Counted from the stretch's first letter, positions 1-9,319 are shown. The stretch is 64,000 nucleotides of DNA from Pseudomonadota bacterium (GCA_021838715.1 JAKCCX010000001.1:62001-126000), one strand, 5' to 3'. Notes: generated from the letters alone by a model not told the origin. Numbers and translations are program-made.

Positions 1-883
1 ACGAGTGCGCATTGTGGTTGAAGTCGACCGACACGAGCGGCTCGTCGTTGTATCCGAGAATGCCGCGCAGCGAACCTTCCGAGGCGTCCTTGAGGATCCG
101 GTTGACTTCCTCGACCGTGGTGTCGCGCGCCGCGATGAACGACAGGTCGACGATCGACACGTTGATGGTCGGGACACGGATCGCGAAGCCATCGAGGCGG
201 CCGTTGAGTTCCGGCAGCACGAGGCCGACCGCAGCGGCGGCACCCGTCTTGGTCGGGATCATCGACTGGGTGGCGGAGCGGGCACGGCGCAGGTCCTCGT
301 GGTACACGTCGGTGAGAACCTGATCATTGGTGTACGAGTGGATGGTCGTCATCAGGCCGTTGACCAGACCGATCTTCTCGTGCAGCGGCTTGACCAGCGG
401 AGCCAGGCAGTTGGTGGTGCACGAGGCGTTGGAAATCACCGTGTCCGACGCCTTGAGCGTCTGATGGTTGACGCCATAGACGATCGTGGCATCGACGTCG
501 CTGCCGCCGGGCGCGGAGATGACGACCTTCTTCGCGCCGCCGCGCAGGTGCGCGGATGCCTTTTCCTTGGTGCAGAAGAAGCCCGTGCACTCGAGCACGA
601 CGTCGACGCCCAGTTCGCCCCACGGCAGCTGGGCCGGATCGCGGCTGGAGAGCACCTTGATGCGGTCGCCGTTGACGACGAGCGAGTCGCCATCGACCGC
701 CACGGTTCCCGGGAACGCGCCGTGCGCGGTGTCGTGGCGGGTCAGATGCGCGTTGATCTTCGCATTGCCCAGATCGTTGATCGCAACGATGCGCACGTCA
801 TGCTTCTTGCCGCTTTCGTAGAACGCGCGCAGAACGTTGCGCCCGATGCGGCCGTATCCGTTGATGGCGATATTGATGGTCAT
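1..883 (-). CDS. gap: Glyceraldehyde-3-phosphate dehydrogenase (partial, C-terminus outside window)
   Basis: Glycolytic/gluconeogenic NAD-dependent GAPDH, which oxidises glyceraldehyde 3-phosphate to 1,3-bisphosphoglycerate in the cytosol. The N-terminus reads [16 protein letters not shown], the Rossmann glycine-rich loop, followed by VAINDLG, whose Asp contacts the NAD ribose. The catalytic cysteine is Cys155 in NASCTTNC, and [14 protein letters not shown] follows as usual. About 294 of the expected ~335 residues are present; the gene runs off the left edge. ATG at 883 is preceded by AGGAG. It is divergent from rsmE. Family assignment is certain; which physiological form it is (several bacteria carry two) cannot be told here. 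Confidence 0.97.
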   Translation of the reverse strand, partial: MTINIAINGYGRIGRNVLRAFYESGKKHDVRIVAINDLGNAKINAHLTRHDTAHGAFPGTVAVDGDSLVVNGDRIKVLSSRDPAQLPWGELGVDVVLECTGFFCTKEKASAHLRGGAKKVVISAPGGSDVDATIVYGVNHQTLKASDTVISNASCTTNCLAPLVKPLHEKIGLVNGLMTTIHSYTNDQVLTDVYHEDLRRARSATQSMIPTKTGAAAAVGLVLPELNGRLDGFAIRVPTINVSIVDLSFIAARDTTVEEVNRILKDASEGSLRGILGYNDEPLVSVDFNHNAHS

Positions 884-1061
884 AGCTCCTGTCCCCCCCC
901 ATATCCTGCGCGTGGTTTCCGCGATTGGGAATCGAAAAGAAAGGCGGGGAGTTTACCAGCAGAAGCGTCGACCGCCGGGGCGCATGCGATCGGGAGCCCT
1001 GTCGGACGCACGGGTTTTGCGGTCCGCGCAACAGTGGCGGGGAGCGGGTAGGCTATGCGCC

Positions 1062-1808
1062 ATGCTCCGCCCCCACCGACTCCCGATCGCACCCGGCACC
1101 TACGTGCCGGGTGCGATCGTCACGCTGTCCGACGGCGCATCCCGTCATGCACGGGTCCTGCGCCTCGGAACCGATGAGGCCTTCGTCCTGTTCGACGGGG
1201 CGGGGCACGAGTACGGCGCCCGCCTCGAGGCGGCGGCCGAGGCCAGGCGGCATGCCGGCCCGCTGGCCGCCCGCATCCTGAGCGCCGGACCGGTCGACCG
1301 GGAGGCCCGCGTCGAAATCACGCTGATCCAGGCGCTCGCCGCACAGGAAAAGCTCGAGTGGACGATCGAAAAGGCGGTGGAACTGGGCGTCCGGCGCATC
1401 CTGCTGGCTCCCGCGCAGCGATCGGTGGTGCGGCTCGACGGCGCGCGGCAGGAGCGGCGGGCCGAGCGGTGGCGCGAAATCGTCTGGGCGGCCTGCGCGC
1501 AGTGCGGGCGCAACCGCGTCCCGGAAGTCGCCCCGGCCGCCAGCCTGGAAGCGGCGCTGCGGACCGCGGCGGACGCGCAATGTCGCTGGATCCTCGACCC
1601 CGACGGCGCAGCGGGACTGGGCGCGGCGCCGATCGCGACGGCAAGCTGCGCGATCGGCCCCGAAGGCGGTTTCACGGACGAGGAGACCGCGCTTGCCGAA
1701 AGCCTGGGATACCGGCGGCTGCGGCTCGGACCGCGCGTGCTGCGGACGGAGACGGCGGGAATCGCGGTCGTGTCGGCGCTGCTGGCCCTGGGAGGGGAAT
1801 ATTCGTAA
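1062..1808 (+). CDS. rsmE: 16S rRNA (uracil-1498-N3)-methyltransferase
   Basis: SPOUT-class methyltransferase that methylates U1498 of 16S rRNA in the 30S subunit using S-adenosylmethionine. The 248-residue protein matches the usual ~245. The C-terminal knot carries GPEGGFTDEE and LRLGPRVLRTETA, the SAM-binding signature of the family; the N-terminal half is the PUA-like RNA-binding part. ATG at 1062 gives MLRPHRLPIAPG, and a GGAG lies upstream. It is divergent from gap and convergent with the patatin-like gene. No sign of unusual origin. Confidence 0.93.
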   Translation: MLRPHRLPIAPGTYVPGAIVTLSDGASRHARVLRLGTDEAFVLFDGAGHEYGARLEAAAEARRHAGPLAARILSAGPVDREARVEITLIQALAAQEKLEWTIEKAVELGVRRILLAPAQRSVVRLDGARQERRAERWREIVWAACAQCGRNRVPEVAPAASLEAALRTAADAQCRWILDPDGAAGLGAAPIATASCAIGPEGGFTDEETALAESLGYRRLRLGPRVLRTETAGIAVVSALLALGGEYS

Positions 1809-1813
1809 CCCGT

Positions 1814-1833
1814 CCCCGCGCCCGCGCGCGGGG
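1814..1833. other. GC hairpin between convergent genes
   Basis: CCCCGCGC and GCGCGGGG form a perfect 8-bp stem with a CCGC loop in the 36-bp gap between the stops of rsmE and the patatin-like gene. No T-run follows on either strand, so it may only pause transcription or protect 3' ends. Confidence 0.35.
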
Positions 1834-1844
1834 AACCGCGAAGT

Positions 1845-3059
1845 TCAGCCCGGCACGCGCTCGGTGAAGAACGCCATCAGCGCGTCCTTCTTCGCCATCG
1901 CGTCGCGCAGCCCGAGGTCGATCAGCGCCCGGGTGTACGGCGCCTCGAACAACAGGTAGCTCGCCAGCGCCGCGCCGTCGGCGCGATGCGCACCGATCGA
2001 CTCGAGCAGGCTCCGTACCGGCCCGGGCAGGTGGCGGATCGAGTTCATCGCGATCTCGTCGATCGGGACGCTCGGCGCGATCATCAGCATCTCCACCGGC
2101 CGCAGTCCGGCCGCCCGGCGCTGGTTCGGACTCATCGTCTCCACCAGTTCGTTCATGCGGTCGAGCTGTTCGACGTCATACGCGAGGGCGTCGAAAAAGA
2201 TCGTCGACAAGGCATGACCGGCGACCTGCGCCAGCGACGGGTAGGAGCGGGTCGGCGCCGGCTCGGCGCCCCAACCCGACCCGCCGTTCTGGCCGACCCC
2301 GACCACGAGAAGACGCTCGGCGCCGAAATGGATCGCCGGACTGGTCGGCGAAATCTGCTGCATCGAGCCGTCGCCGAAATATTCGATGCCGCCGCCCAGC
2401 GCGCCGTCAATGTCCAGGGGCACCGCCGGAAACACGAGGGGAATCGCCGCCGACGCCAGCAGATGCGAGATGCCGATCCGCGTGCGGACCGAAATCCGAT
2501 GCAGGCTCCGCGGCAGTTCCTGCTCCGCCAGCGCCTGGTAGAACGTCACGTGGCGTCCCGAACTGTAGCTCGAGGCGCCGACCGCGAGCGCGCGCAGATG
2601 GCCGCTCTGCAGGGCCCGTTCGATGCCGCCGATGTCGAGCATCTCCCGCAGCAGCTTGCGCAACGGCTCGTTGTCGAGAAGCGAGCGCGGGCGGGCGCGC
2701 CAGTACTTGCCGGCGAGCCACCCCACCGAGAGCAGCGACATCCACGGCGCGCCGGTGCGCACGACGCCGACGAGGTCGGAGCGATACACCTGGCCGGCGT
2801 GGAAGTTTTCCCAGACGCGCCCGAGGCGCGCGACGGAATCATGAAAATCGTGCGCGCCCGACGCCAGCGCGGCCGCATTGATCGCGCCGGCCGAGGCGCC
2901 GCACAGGATCGGGAACGGGTTGCCGTTCCGGACCCCGCGCAGCAGCGCGGCAACGCCGCGCAGCACGCCGACCTGATAGGCGGCGCGCGCGCCGCCGCCC
3001 ATCAGGACGAGCGCGGCGGGCGACGTACGTTGCCGAAGACGGGCGGGAGTGGCGTCCAA
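1845..3059 (-). CDS. Patatin-like phospholipase family protein
   Basis: Predicted serine lipid acyl hydrolase of the patatin fold, 404 residues. The oxyanion loop is GGGARAAYQVGVL, the nucleophile is Ser56 in CGASAGAI (GxSxG), and the dyad aspartate is Asp230 in FGDGS, where most relatives have DGG or DGA. No signal peptide or clear membrane helix is seen, so it is probably cytosolic or peripheral. The first codon is a TTG nine bases after the maeB stop; there is no in-frame ATG before the Met20 just ahead of GGGA. It is read with maeB as an operon. Substrate is unknown; in this family both phospholipids and storage lipids are possible. Confidence 0.85.
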   Translation of the reverse strand: MDATPARLRQRTSPAALVLMGGGARAAYQVGVLRGVAALLRGVRNGNPFPILCGASAGAINAAALASGAHDFHDSVARLGRVWENFHAGQVYRSDLVGVVRTGAPWMSLLSVGWLAGKYWRARPRSLLDNEPLRKLLREMLDIGGIERALQSGHLRALAVGASSYSSGRHVTFYQALAEQELPRSLHRISVRTRIGISHLLASAAIPLVFPAVPLDIDGALGGGIEYFGDGSMQQISPTSPAIHFGAERLLVVGVGQNGGSGWGAEPAPTRSYPSLAQVAGHALSTIFFDALAYDVEQLDRMNELVETMSPNQRRAAGLRPVEMLMIAPSVPIDEIAMNSIRHLPGPVRSLLESIGAHRADGAALASYLLFEAPYTRALIDLGLRDAMAKKDALMAFFTERVPG

Positions 3060-3068
3060 AACGCGGGT

Positions 3069-5408
3069 TCAGGCTTCCCCGGATGGTGGCGAACCCGAAC
3101 CGGCCTCGCACGGCGCCTTCGCGTCCACCACCGCCAGCGCCGTCATGTTGACGATGCGCCGCACCGTCGCCGAAGGCGTCAGGATGTGGACCGGGCGCGC
3201 CGCGCCCAGCAGGATCGGACCAATGGCGACATTATTGCCCGAAATCGTCTTGAGCAAGTTGTAGCCGATGTTCGCCGCATCGATCCCCGGGCACACGAGC
3301 AGATTCGCATCCCCCTTCAGCGTCGATGTCGCAAGGATGCTCCGGCGCATGGCGCCGTCGACCGCGCAGTCCGCATGCATCTCGCCATCGACGTCCAGTT
3401 CGGGGGCGCGCTCGCGGATCCGGGCCAGCGTCTCGCGCATCTTGACCGCGGTGGGCGCATCGCTGCTGCCGAAGTTGGAGTGCGACAGCAGCGCGGCGCG
3501 CGGGATGATGCCCAGGCGCCGCAAGGCCGCCGCCGCGGCGACGGCGAGTTCGGCGATCTCCTCCGCGCTCGGATCGACGTTGACGTGCGTGTCCACCAGC
3601 GCGACCTGCCGCCCGGGCAGCACCAGGATGTTCATGGCGCCGTAGACCCGCGCCCCGGGCCGCAGGCCGAGCACCTGATCGATGTAGCGCAGGTGCTGGC
3701 CGTATGTCCCGGCGGTGCCGCAGATCATCGCGTCGGCCGCCCCCTGATGGATCAGCATCGTGCCGATCAGGGTCTGCGCACGCCGCATCTCGATCCGCGC
3801 GGTCTGCAGCGTCACCCCGCGACGCCCGGCGATGCGGTGGTATTCCTCGCTGTACTGCCGATACCGCGGATCCGACTCCGGATTGACGAGTTCGAAGTCG
3901 ATGCCCGCGCGCATCCGCAGGCCATACCGCTCCAGCCGCTGCGCCACGACCGCCGGCCGGCCGATCAGCACGGGCTGCGCGATGCCCTCGTCCACCACGA
4001 CCTGCACCGCGCGCAGGACGCGCTCGTCCTCCCCTTCGGCGAAGACCACCCGGTTCGCGGCTCCGCCGGCATGGGCCTGCTTCGCGATCGCGAAGATGGG
4101 TTTCATGAAGGTGCCGGAGTGATAGACGAACTGCTGCAGCCGCGCGCGGTATGCGTCGAGGTCGGCCAGCGGCCGCGTCGCCACGCCGCCGCGCATCGCC
4201 GCCAGCGCGACCGCCGGGGCGACCCGCAACATCAGGCGCGGGTCGAACGGCTTCGGAATGATGCATTCGCGGCCGAAGCGCAGATCGGCATCGTCGCCAT
4301 ACGCCGTGACCACCTCGTCGCTCGGCTCCTCCTGCGCAAGCCCGGCGATGGCATGCACCGCCGCGATTTCCATCTCGCGCGTGATCGCCGTCGCCCCGAC
4401 GTCGAGCGCGCCGCGGAACATGAACGGGAAGCAGAGGACGTTGTTGACCTGATTCGCGTAGTCGGAGCGGCCGGTCGCGATGATCGCATCGCTGCGCACC
4501 GCGCGCACCTGATCCGGCAGGATCTCCGGCACCGGGTTGGCCAGCGCCAGGATGAGGGGGTCCGGCGCCATCGTGGCGACCATCTCCCCGGTGCATACCC
4601 CGCCCGCGGACAAGCCGAGGAACACATCGGCACCGGGCATGCACTCCGCCAGGCGGCGGGCATCCGTCTCCTGGGCGAACCGCAGCTTCTCTTCGTCCAT
4701 CAGCACGGTCCGGCCCGCGTACACCACGCCTTCGATGTCCGCCACCCAGATGTTTTCCCGCGGCAGGCCGAGTTCCACCAGCAGGTCGAGGCAGGCCAGC
4801 GCCGCCGCGCCCGCGCCGCTGCAGACCAGTTTCACCTGCGCCAGCGATTTCCCCACCAGCTTCAGGCCGTTGAGCACCGCCGCGCCGACGATGATCGCCG
4901 TGCCGTGCTGGTCGTCGTGAAACACGGGAATGTGCAGGCGTTCGCGCAATTTCCGCTCGATGCGGAAGCACTCGGGCGCCTTGATGTCCTCGAGGTTGAG
5001 CGCGCCGAACGTGGGTTCGAGCGCCGCGATGATGTCGACCAGCCGATCCGGATCGCGCTCGTCGATTTCGATGTCGAACACGTCGATGCCGGCGAACTTC
5101 TTGAACAGGACCGCCTTGCCCTCCATCACCGGCTTGGCCGCCAACGGGCCGATCGGGCCCAGCCCCAGCACGGCCGTGCCATTGGTGATCACGCCGACCA
5201 GGTTGGACCGGGCGGTGTAGCGCGCGGCGGCGCCGGAATCCGCAACGATGGCCTCGCAGGCCGCCGCGACGCCGGGGGAATAGGCCAGCGCCAGATCGCG
5301 CTGGGTCGTCAACTGCTTGGTTGGCGTGATGGCAATTTTTCCCGGCTGGGGGAATTCATGGTATTCGAGCGCCGCGCTGCGGAGGTCTGGATTCGGAGTG
5401 GTCGACAT
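3069..5408 (-). CDS. maeB: NADP-dependent malic enzyme with phosphotransacetylase-like domain
   Basis: Converts malate to pyruvate and CO2 with reduction of NADP, linking the TCA cycle to pyruvate and NADPH supply. At 779 residues it is the long MaeB type. The N-terminal ~430 residues are the malic enzyme, with the tyrosine/lysine catalytic region around ALAYSPGVA and [20 protein letters not shown] and the nucleotide fold around [11 protein letters not shown]. The C-terminal ~330 residues resemble phosphate acetyltransferase ([14 protein letters not shown] near its start); in characterised MaeB this half is regulatory and binds acetyl-CoA rather than acting as Pta. ATG at 5408 gives [14 protein letters not shown]; no strong SD is visible. 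Confidence 0.94.
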   Translation of the reverse strand: MSTTPNPDLRSAALEYHEFPQPGKIAITPTKQLTTQRDLALAYSPGVAAACEAIVADSGAAARYTARSNLVGVITNGTAVLGLGPIGPLAAKPVMEGKAVLFKKFAGIDVFDIEIDERDPDRLVDIIAALEPTFGALNLEDIKAPECFRIERKLRERLHIPVFHDDQHGTAIIVGAAVLNGLKLVGKSLAQVKLVCSGAGAAALACLDLLVELGLPRENIWVADIEGVVYAGRTVLMDEEKLRFAQETDARRLAECMPGADVFLGLSAGGVCTGEMVATMAPDPLILALANPVPEILPDQVRAVRSDAIIATGRSDYANQVNNVLCFPFMFRGALDVGATAITREMEIAAVHAIAGLAQEEPSDEVVTAYGDDADLRFGRECIIPKPFDPRLMLRVAPAVALAAMRGGVATRPLADLDAYRARLQQFVYHSGTFMKPIFAIAKQAHAGGAANRVVFAEGEDERVLRAVQVVVDEGIAQPVLIGRPAVVAQRLERYGLRMRAGIDFELVNPESDPRYRQYSEEYHRIAGRRGVTLQTARIEMRRAQTLIGTMLIHQGAADAMICGTAGTYGQHLRYIDQVLGLRPGARVYGAMNILVLPGRQVALVDTHVNVDPSAEEIAELAVAAAAALRRLGIIPRAALLSHSNFGSSDAPTAVKMRETLARIRERAPELDVDGEMHADCAVDGAMRRSILATSTLKGDANLLVCPGIDAANIGYNLLKTISGNNVAIGPILLGAARPVHILTPSATVRRIVNMTALAVVDAKAPCEAGSGSPPSGEA

Positions 5409-5464
5409 GAAAAATGGGGCGCAAACCCGATGTAATTTGAAGCACTTCCGTCCAGGACAGAAAG

Positions 5465-5494
5465 TTGACTTGGACGAAGGCTGGACGATATAGT
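5465..5494 (+). promoter_or_regulatory. Sigma-70-type promoter facing away from maeB
   Basis: TTGACT (5465-5470) and TATAGT (5489-5494) are separated by 18 bases, each one mismatch from consensus. It points rightwards on the plus strand although both flanking genes are on the minus strand, and no plus-strand gene follows. It would start a transcript near 5501. Confidence 0.5.
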
Positions 5495-5500
5495 AAAGGC

Positions 5501-5610
5501 GTTTCGCGTGAGCCTGTCCTGCAGCATGAGCTCGCGGCCCCCGTCTCGGTACCTCTCCTCCCTCCTCCACCGAATCCGGGCCCCCGCTTGATGGACGGGC
5601 TCTTTTTTTT
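5501..5610 (+). ncRNA. Candidate small RNA with C/U-rich anti-Shine-Dalgarno tract
   Basis: A ~110-nt unit bounded by a near-consensus promoter and an intrinsic terminator, in the 235-bp gap between maeB and the lytic transglycosylase gene, antisense to neither. It holds no convincing ORF. The middle (5552-5568) is a pyrimidine tract with repeated CUCC/CCUCC units, complementary to ribosome binding sites, as seen in some alphaproteobacterial sRNAs with CUCCUCCC loops. It does not contain the SRP RNA core and is too short for 6S RNA. No known Rfam family is recognised by eye. The structure is inferred, not shown. Confidence 0.4.
5578..5610 (+). terminator. Rho-independent terminator of the candidate sRNA
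   Basis: GGGCCC (5578-5583) pairs with GGGCTC (5597-5602, one G-U pair) and is followed directly by eight T (5603-5610). The T-run is on the plus strand, so it cannot serve the minus-strand neighbours. Confidence 0.6.
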
Positions 5611-5643
5611 GTGCGGCGCGCCAGCCTCCTGCCCGCAACGCCC

Positions 5644-6471
5644 TCAAGCGCCCCGATCGGTGCGCTGCGCCGCCATCAAGGCCGCGCCGATCCGCCCCTG
5701 TGCGGCCAGTTTCAATCGCGCCATCTCGGCCAGCACGTGGCTCGCATAGCCGCCGTCGTCAGGCAGGTTCCCTGCCCCGACATACAGCTGCAGGCCGCGC
5801 TGCACCGAGCCGCCGCGGCGGATGGTATCGGCGAGGATCGCCGTTCCCGCCTGCACGTTCTGGATCGGGTCGAGCGCGGCGCGGCGGGCGTTTTGCGAAG
5901 GGAACTCGGCCAGATGCGCACCCGGCATGACCTGCATGAGTCCGGTGGCACCGACCGCGCTCTGCGCGTACGGGTTCAGGCTGGACTCCACCGCCATCAC
6001 CGACAGGATCAGCAGCGGATCGACCTGATACCGCAGCCCCGCCGACCGCGCCTCCGCGACCAGCACCCGCACCGCCCCGTCGGCAATGTGATAGCGCCGC
6101 GCGAGGTATTGCGCGACGCGCTCGTCGGCCGTCGCCAGGGAAACCGGCTCGCCGATTTTCAGGCTCGCCGATGCCGCCGACGGCGCAACCGGTTCCGGTT
6201 CCGCGGCGCGCGCCTCGCCCTCGAGTTTCGCCATCACGGGCGCCGCGACCTGCGCGACCACCGGCGCGACCGCACTGCGCAGCGCCGGCACCGCCAACAG
6301 GATGAACAGAATCGTCAGGGCGGCAACGGACAGCAACCCCGTCCCCTGCAACACCATGGCAAACGCTTTGCGCACCAACGCCGACTTGGCCGTTGGAATC
6401 TCCGCATTCCCCTGCGGGCGCGGGAGTGCCTCGGGGAACGCAACTTCCTCGGCAAGGCTGGTTTCCAGCAT
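5644..6471 (-). CDS. Membrane-anchored lytic transglycosylase (SLT domain)
   Basis: Cleaves the glycan strands of peptidoglycan, forming 1,6-anhydro-muropeptides. The 275-residue protein has a cytoplasmic N-terminus of ~38 residues, one membrane segment (about 40-66), an Ala/Pro-rich linker and a C-terminal lysozyme-like SLT domain from about 115. The catalytic glutamate is Glu162 in SVMAVESSLNP, followed by the GATGLMQVMPG motif. ATG at 6471 has an upstream GAGAGAGG. Transcription probably starts at the promoter near 6750, giving a long structured leader. It resembles family 1 transglycosylases but is shorter than Slt70 and is not MltC or MltE. Type II membrane topology is inferred. Confidence 0.88.
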   Translation of the reverse strand: MLETSLAEEVAFPEALPRPQGNAEIPTAKSALVRKAFAMVLQGTGLLSVAALTILFILLAVPALRSAVAPVVAQVAAPVMAKLEGEARAAEPEPVAPSAASASLKIGEPVSLATADERVAQYLARRYHIADGAVRVLVAEARSAGLRYQVDPLLILSVMAVESSLNPYAQSAVGATGLMQVMPGAHLAEFPSQNARRAALDPIQNVQAGTAILADTIRRGGSVQRGLQLYVGAGNLPDDGGYASHVLAEMARLKLAAQGRIGAALMAAQRTDRGA

Positions 6472-6882
6472 GATCAACCTCTCTCGAAAATGCGCGCCCC
6501 CTTGCCTTCCGACCGCCGGTCGACACAGGCTGAAGCAACGCTCCATTCGATACCCATCGCGGCCCGACACAAGATCGCGGGCCGACCGCGGAACCGGACC
6601 GCGCTTGCTGCGCCGCGTCCGGTAACAACTCAGGCGGAACCCCGACAACGATGTCGGGTGCCTTGTTTCTTCGCTGCCGGGACGCGCCCCTCAACGCCCC
6701 GGAGGCGGATCTGCCGTCCGCCGCCCAACGAAAAAAACGTGAATGGGGCGGATTGTATGGCATAACGCCTTTGCGTCAATACCGAAGATGGAGGTCCGCG
6801 GCGCCGGCGATCGCGCCAAGCCGTTAGGATTGGGCCTCCGCTGCGCGCGGTGCGATGACGATCTTCCGAGGCCCAGAAAGCG
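6472..6882. other. Intergenic region with long structured leader
   Basis: This 411-bp divergent region between the lytic transglycosylase gene and ubiD contains no gene I can support. It holds a minus-strand promoter (6752-6779) and, between it and the start codon at 6471, two clear hairpins: a perfect 7-bp stem CCCGACA/TGTCGGG with an ACGA loop (6641-6658), and an imperfect stem CCGGAC-GCG/CGC-GTCCGG around 6594-6624. The predicted leader is ~270 nt. No promoter for ubiD stands out. Confidence 0.5.
6752..6779 (-). promoter_or_regulatory. Sigma-70-type promoter for the lytic transglycosylase
   Basis: On the minus strand TTGACG (6779-6774) and TACAAT (6757-6752) are separated by 16 bases, five of six matches in each box. 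It reads towards the transglycosylase start at 6471 and predicts a 5' leader of about 270 nt. Confidence 0.6.
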
Positions 6883-8403
6883 ATGCAATACTCCGACCTT
6901 CGCGATTTTCTTGCAAAATTAGAGAAGATCGGCGATCTTGTTCGAATAAAAGAGGAGATATCCCCGGTCCTCGAGATCACCGAAATCTGCCAGCGCCTCC
7001 TCGAAGCGCAGGGGCCGGCGGCGATTTTCGAGCGTCCGGCCGGCGCCGCCATGCCGGTCGTTGCCAACCTCTTCGGCACCACCGCGCGCGTCGCCCAAGC
7101 CATGGGCGTCGACGGCATCGGCGAACTGCGCCACATCGGCGAACTGCTGGCGACGCTCAAGGAGCCGGAGGCGCCGCAAGGCCTGCGCGACGCCATCTCC
7201 AAGGTCGCCATGCTGAAATCCGCCCTCTGGGACATGGCGCCGCACCGCGTGCGCAGCCCGGCCTGTCAGGAGGTCGTCTGGGAAGGCGCGGACGTCGACC
7301 TCGACCGACTCCCGATCCAGACCTGCTGGCCCGACGATGCCGGCCCGCTCATCACCTGGGGCATGACGATCACCCGGGGGCCGCACAAGAAGCGGCAGAA
7401 CCTCGGCATCTACCGCCAGCAGCGCATCGGCCGCAACAAGCTCATCATGCGCTGGCTCTCGCACCGGGGCGGCGCGTTGGATTTCCGCGACCACCGGCTC
7501 GCACACGGCACCGAACCGTTCCCGATCGCCGTCGCCCTGGGCGCCGACCCCGCCACCATCCTCGGCGCCGTCACCCCGGTTCCCGACACCCTCTCCGAAT
7601 ATCAGTTCGCCGGCCTGCTGCGCGGGGCGCGCACGGACATCGCGCCCGCCCTGGGCGTGCCGCTGGACGTCCCGGCGCGCGCGGAGATCGTCCTCGAAGG
7701 CCACATCCTGCCCGACCCCGCCAACGCCGACGGCGGTATCAGCGCCGACAACCGCGGATTCGAAACCGCGGTCGAGGGTCCGTTCGGCGACCACACCGGC
7801 TATTACAACGAAACCGAGCGCTTCCCGGTGTTCACCGTGCAACGCATCACCATGCGGCGCAACCCGTTGTACCTCTCGACCCACACCGGACGCCCGCCCG
7901 ACGAACCGGCCATCCTGGGCGCGGCATTCAACGAGGTGTTCGTCCCCATCCTCCAGCGCAGCTATCCGGAGATCGTCGACTTCTACCTGCCGCCGGAAGG
8001 CTGCAGCTACCGCATGGCGATCGTATCGATCCGCAAGCAATACCCCGGCCACGCGCGCCGCGTGATGTTCGGCGTGTGGGGCTTCCTGCGCCAGTTCATG
8101 TACACCAAGTTCGTCATCGTGGTCGACGACGACATCGACGCGCGCAACTGGACGGACGTCATCTGGGCCATCACGACGCGGGCCGATCCGGTGCGCGACA
8201 CCCTGCTGATCGACAACACGCCGATCGACTACCTCGACTTCGCCAGCCCGGTTTCGGGACTCGGCGGCAAGATGGGGCTCGATGCCACCAACAAGATGCC
8301 GGGAGAAACCGCCCGGCCCTGGGGCCGCAAGATCGAAATGCGGGAAGACGTCCGGCGGCGCGTCGATGCGCTGTGGGACCGCCTGGGACTGGGGAAGCGA
8401 TGA
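6883..8403 (+). CDS. ubiD: UbiD family decarboxylase (3-octaprenyl-4-hydroxybenzoate carboxy-lyase)
   Basis: Removes the carboxyl group of 3-polyprenyl-4-hydroxybenzoate in ubiquinone synthesis, using prenylated FMN made by UbiX. The 506-residue length and the start [14 protein letters not shown] match the ubiquinone-pathway UbiD (E. coli ~497). Conserved UbiD stretches include [37 protein letters not shown] and the C-terminal [12 protein letters not shown] at 6883 follows a purine-rich AGAAAGCG. The last bases overlap a small KTSC-domain gene. ubiX is not in the window. Other UbiD-family members decarboxylate different aromatic acids, but the close similarity along the length favours the ubiquinone role. 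Confidence 0.93.
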   Translation: MQYSDLRDFLAKLEKIGDLVRIKEEISPVLEITEICQRLLEAQGPAAIFERPAGAAMPVVANLFGTTARVAQAMGVDGIGELRHIGELLATLKEPEAPQGLRDAISKVAMLKSALWDMAPHRVRSPACQEVVWEGADVDLDRLPIQTCWPDDAGPLITWGMTITRGPHKKRQNLGIYRQQRIGRNKLIMRWLSHRGGALDFRDHRLAHGTEPFPIAVALGADPATILGAVTPVPDTLSEYQFAGLLRGARTDIAPALGVPLDVPARAEIVLEGHILPDPANADGGISADNRGFETAVEGPFGDHTGYYNETERFPVFTVQRITMRRNPLYLSTHTGRPPDEPAILGAAFNEVFVPILQRSYPEIVDFYLPPEGCSYRMAIVSIRKQYPGHARRVMFGVWGFLRQFMYTKFVIVVDDDIDARNWTDVIWAITTRADPVRDTLLIDNTPIDYLDFASPVSGLGGKMGLDATNKMPGETARPWGRKIEMREDVRRRVDALWDRLGLGKR

Positions 8404-8618
8404 CGATGGAACGCCAGCCGATCCGCCGCGGCGGCATCCGCGCCGCCGGCTACGACCGCGCAACCCGGGAACTCGAGGTCGAATTCGATTCCGGCGCGGT
8501 CATCCGGCACAAGAACGTGGGCGAGGAGATCGCCCGACGATTCCTCTCCAGTTCGGCGCCGGCGAGCTATTACCGGGACAACATCGAGGAAGAGTATCCG
8601 GGGCGGCGGGAGCGGTAA
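8400..8618 (+). CDS. KTSC-domain small protein
   Basis: A 72-residue protein whose start ATG overlaps the ubiD stop (ATGA), so translation is probably coupled. Residues ~13-70 fit the KTSC pattern: [19 protein letters not shown], a conserved aromatic/charged middle, then [12 protein letters not shown] at the end. KTSC domains occur alone or fused to lysyl-tRNA synthetases and nucleases; their function is not established, and nucleic-acid binding has been suggested. Here the position typically held by a tyrosine-rich YxY segment reads IRHKN, a divergence. A role related to UbiD is only suggested by position. Confidence 0.7.
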   Translation: MTMERQPIRRGGIRAAGYDRATRELEVEFDSGAVIRHKNVGEEIARRFLSSSAPASYYRDNIEEEYPGRRER

Positions 8619-8653
8619 CGGCAGGCTGCCTCCCGATCGCCGGCACCGTCCCG

Positions 8654-8679
8654 CCCGCTCCCGCCGTCGCGGGAGCGGG
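8654..8679. repeat. REP-like palindrome 1
   Basis: CCCGCTCCCGC and GCGGGAGCGGG form a perfect 11-bp stem around a CGTC loop, between the convergent KTSC and yceI genes. Same design (11-bp stem, CGNC loop, core CCCGC/GCGGGAG) as the element at 33005-33030. It could also act as a bidirectional 3'-end structure. Confidence 0.55.
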
Positions 8680-8692
8680 GGTATGCGAGGCG

Positions 8693-9319
8693 CTATGGCC
8701 GAACCGCCGCGACCCCTTTCAACGCCAACCGGAAATCGATCTCGACCGGATCCGCCACGACGGACGTGTCGGCCCAATCGCCGATGCCGATGCCGTAGTC
8801 GAGTCGGCGGATGGTGAGATCGCCCGAGGCCATGGTGACGCGATCGGGTCCGCTGCCCGTCTGGGTCAAGGTCACCGGCACCGTCACCGTCCGCACCGCC
8901 CCCTTGATCGCCAGGCGGCCGTCGATGGCATAGCGTCCGTTGCCCTCGGCGCGCACCGCGGTGGACGTGAAGCGGGCCACCGGGTGCTGCGCGGTGTCGA
9001 GCCAGTCCGGTTTCGCCGCCTCGGTCGTGCCGTCATCGGTCGGCAACTGCACGCTGGCCAGATCCACCGCGATCGCGAACCGGCTGTCGCCGGGGTGGGC
9101 GGCATCGATATGAACCTCGGCGCTGAAGCGCCCAAACGAGCCGTGCACCGGCACACCCATTTCATGGGATACGAAGCCGATGGTACTTTGCGCGGGAATC
9201 AGCCGCACCGGTGCAGCCTCGGTCGCCGCACCGGCTTCGGCGGCGCCGACGACCGCCGGGTTCGCCGCCGCGCAGCAGCCCGCGCAGAGCAGGGCCGCAA
9301 GCGCCCGCCGCCGCAACAT
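8693..9319 (-). CDS. YceI family periplasmic protein
   Basis: A 208-residue secreted protein of the YceI lipocalin-like fold, whose members bind isoprenoid chains such as polyprenyl or ubiquinone tails in a beta-barrel. The N-terminus is a signal peptide (MLRRRALAALLCAG, hydrophobic to about residue 26). Family signatures are ARFTSTAVRAEGNGRY, the GAVRTVTVPVTL strand pair and MASGDLTIRRLDYGIG near the C-terminus. The ATG overlaps the stop of the cytochrome b561 gene (TGATG), a pairing common in proteobacteria and consistent with a shared role in respiratory or membrane electron transport. A GTG three bases upstream is an alternative start. Confidence 0.87.
   Translation of the reverse strand: MLRRRALAALLCAGCCAAANPAVVGAAEAGAATEAAPVRLIPAQSTIGFVSHEMGVPVHGSFGRFSAEVHIDAAHPGDSRFAIAVDLASVQLPTDDGTTEAAKPDWLDTAQHPVARFTSTAVRAEGNGRYAIDGRLAIKGAVRTVTVPVTLTQTGSGPDRVTMASGDLTIRRLDYGIGIGDWADTSVVADPVEIDFRLALKGVAAVRP

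Noticed and set aside
1986..5435. 1149-codon plus-strand ORF
   Set aside because: It is antisense to the patatin-like gene and maeB; Arg/Gln/Asp-rich composition with no domain, typical shadow of GC-rich coding DNA.
5501..5610. Candidate sRNA as SRP 4.5S RNA or 6S RNA
   Set aside because: No GGUCAGGUCCGGAAGGAAGC core for SRP and too short and differently structured for 6S.
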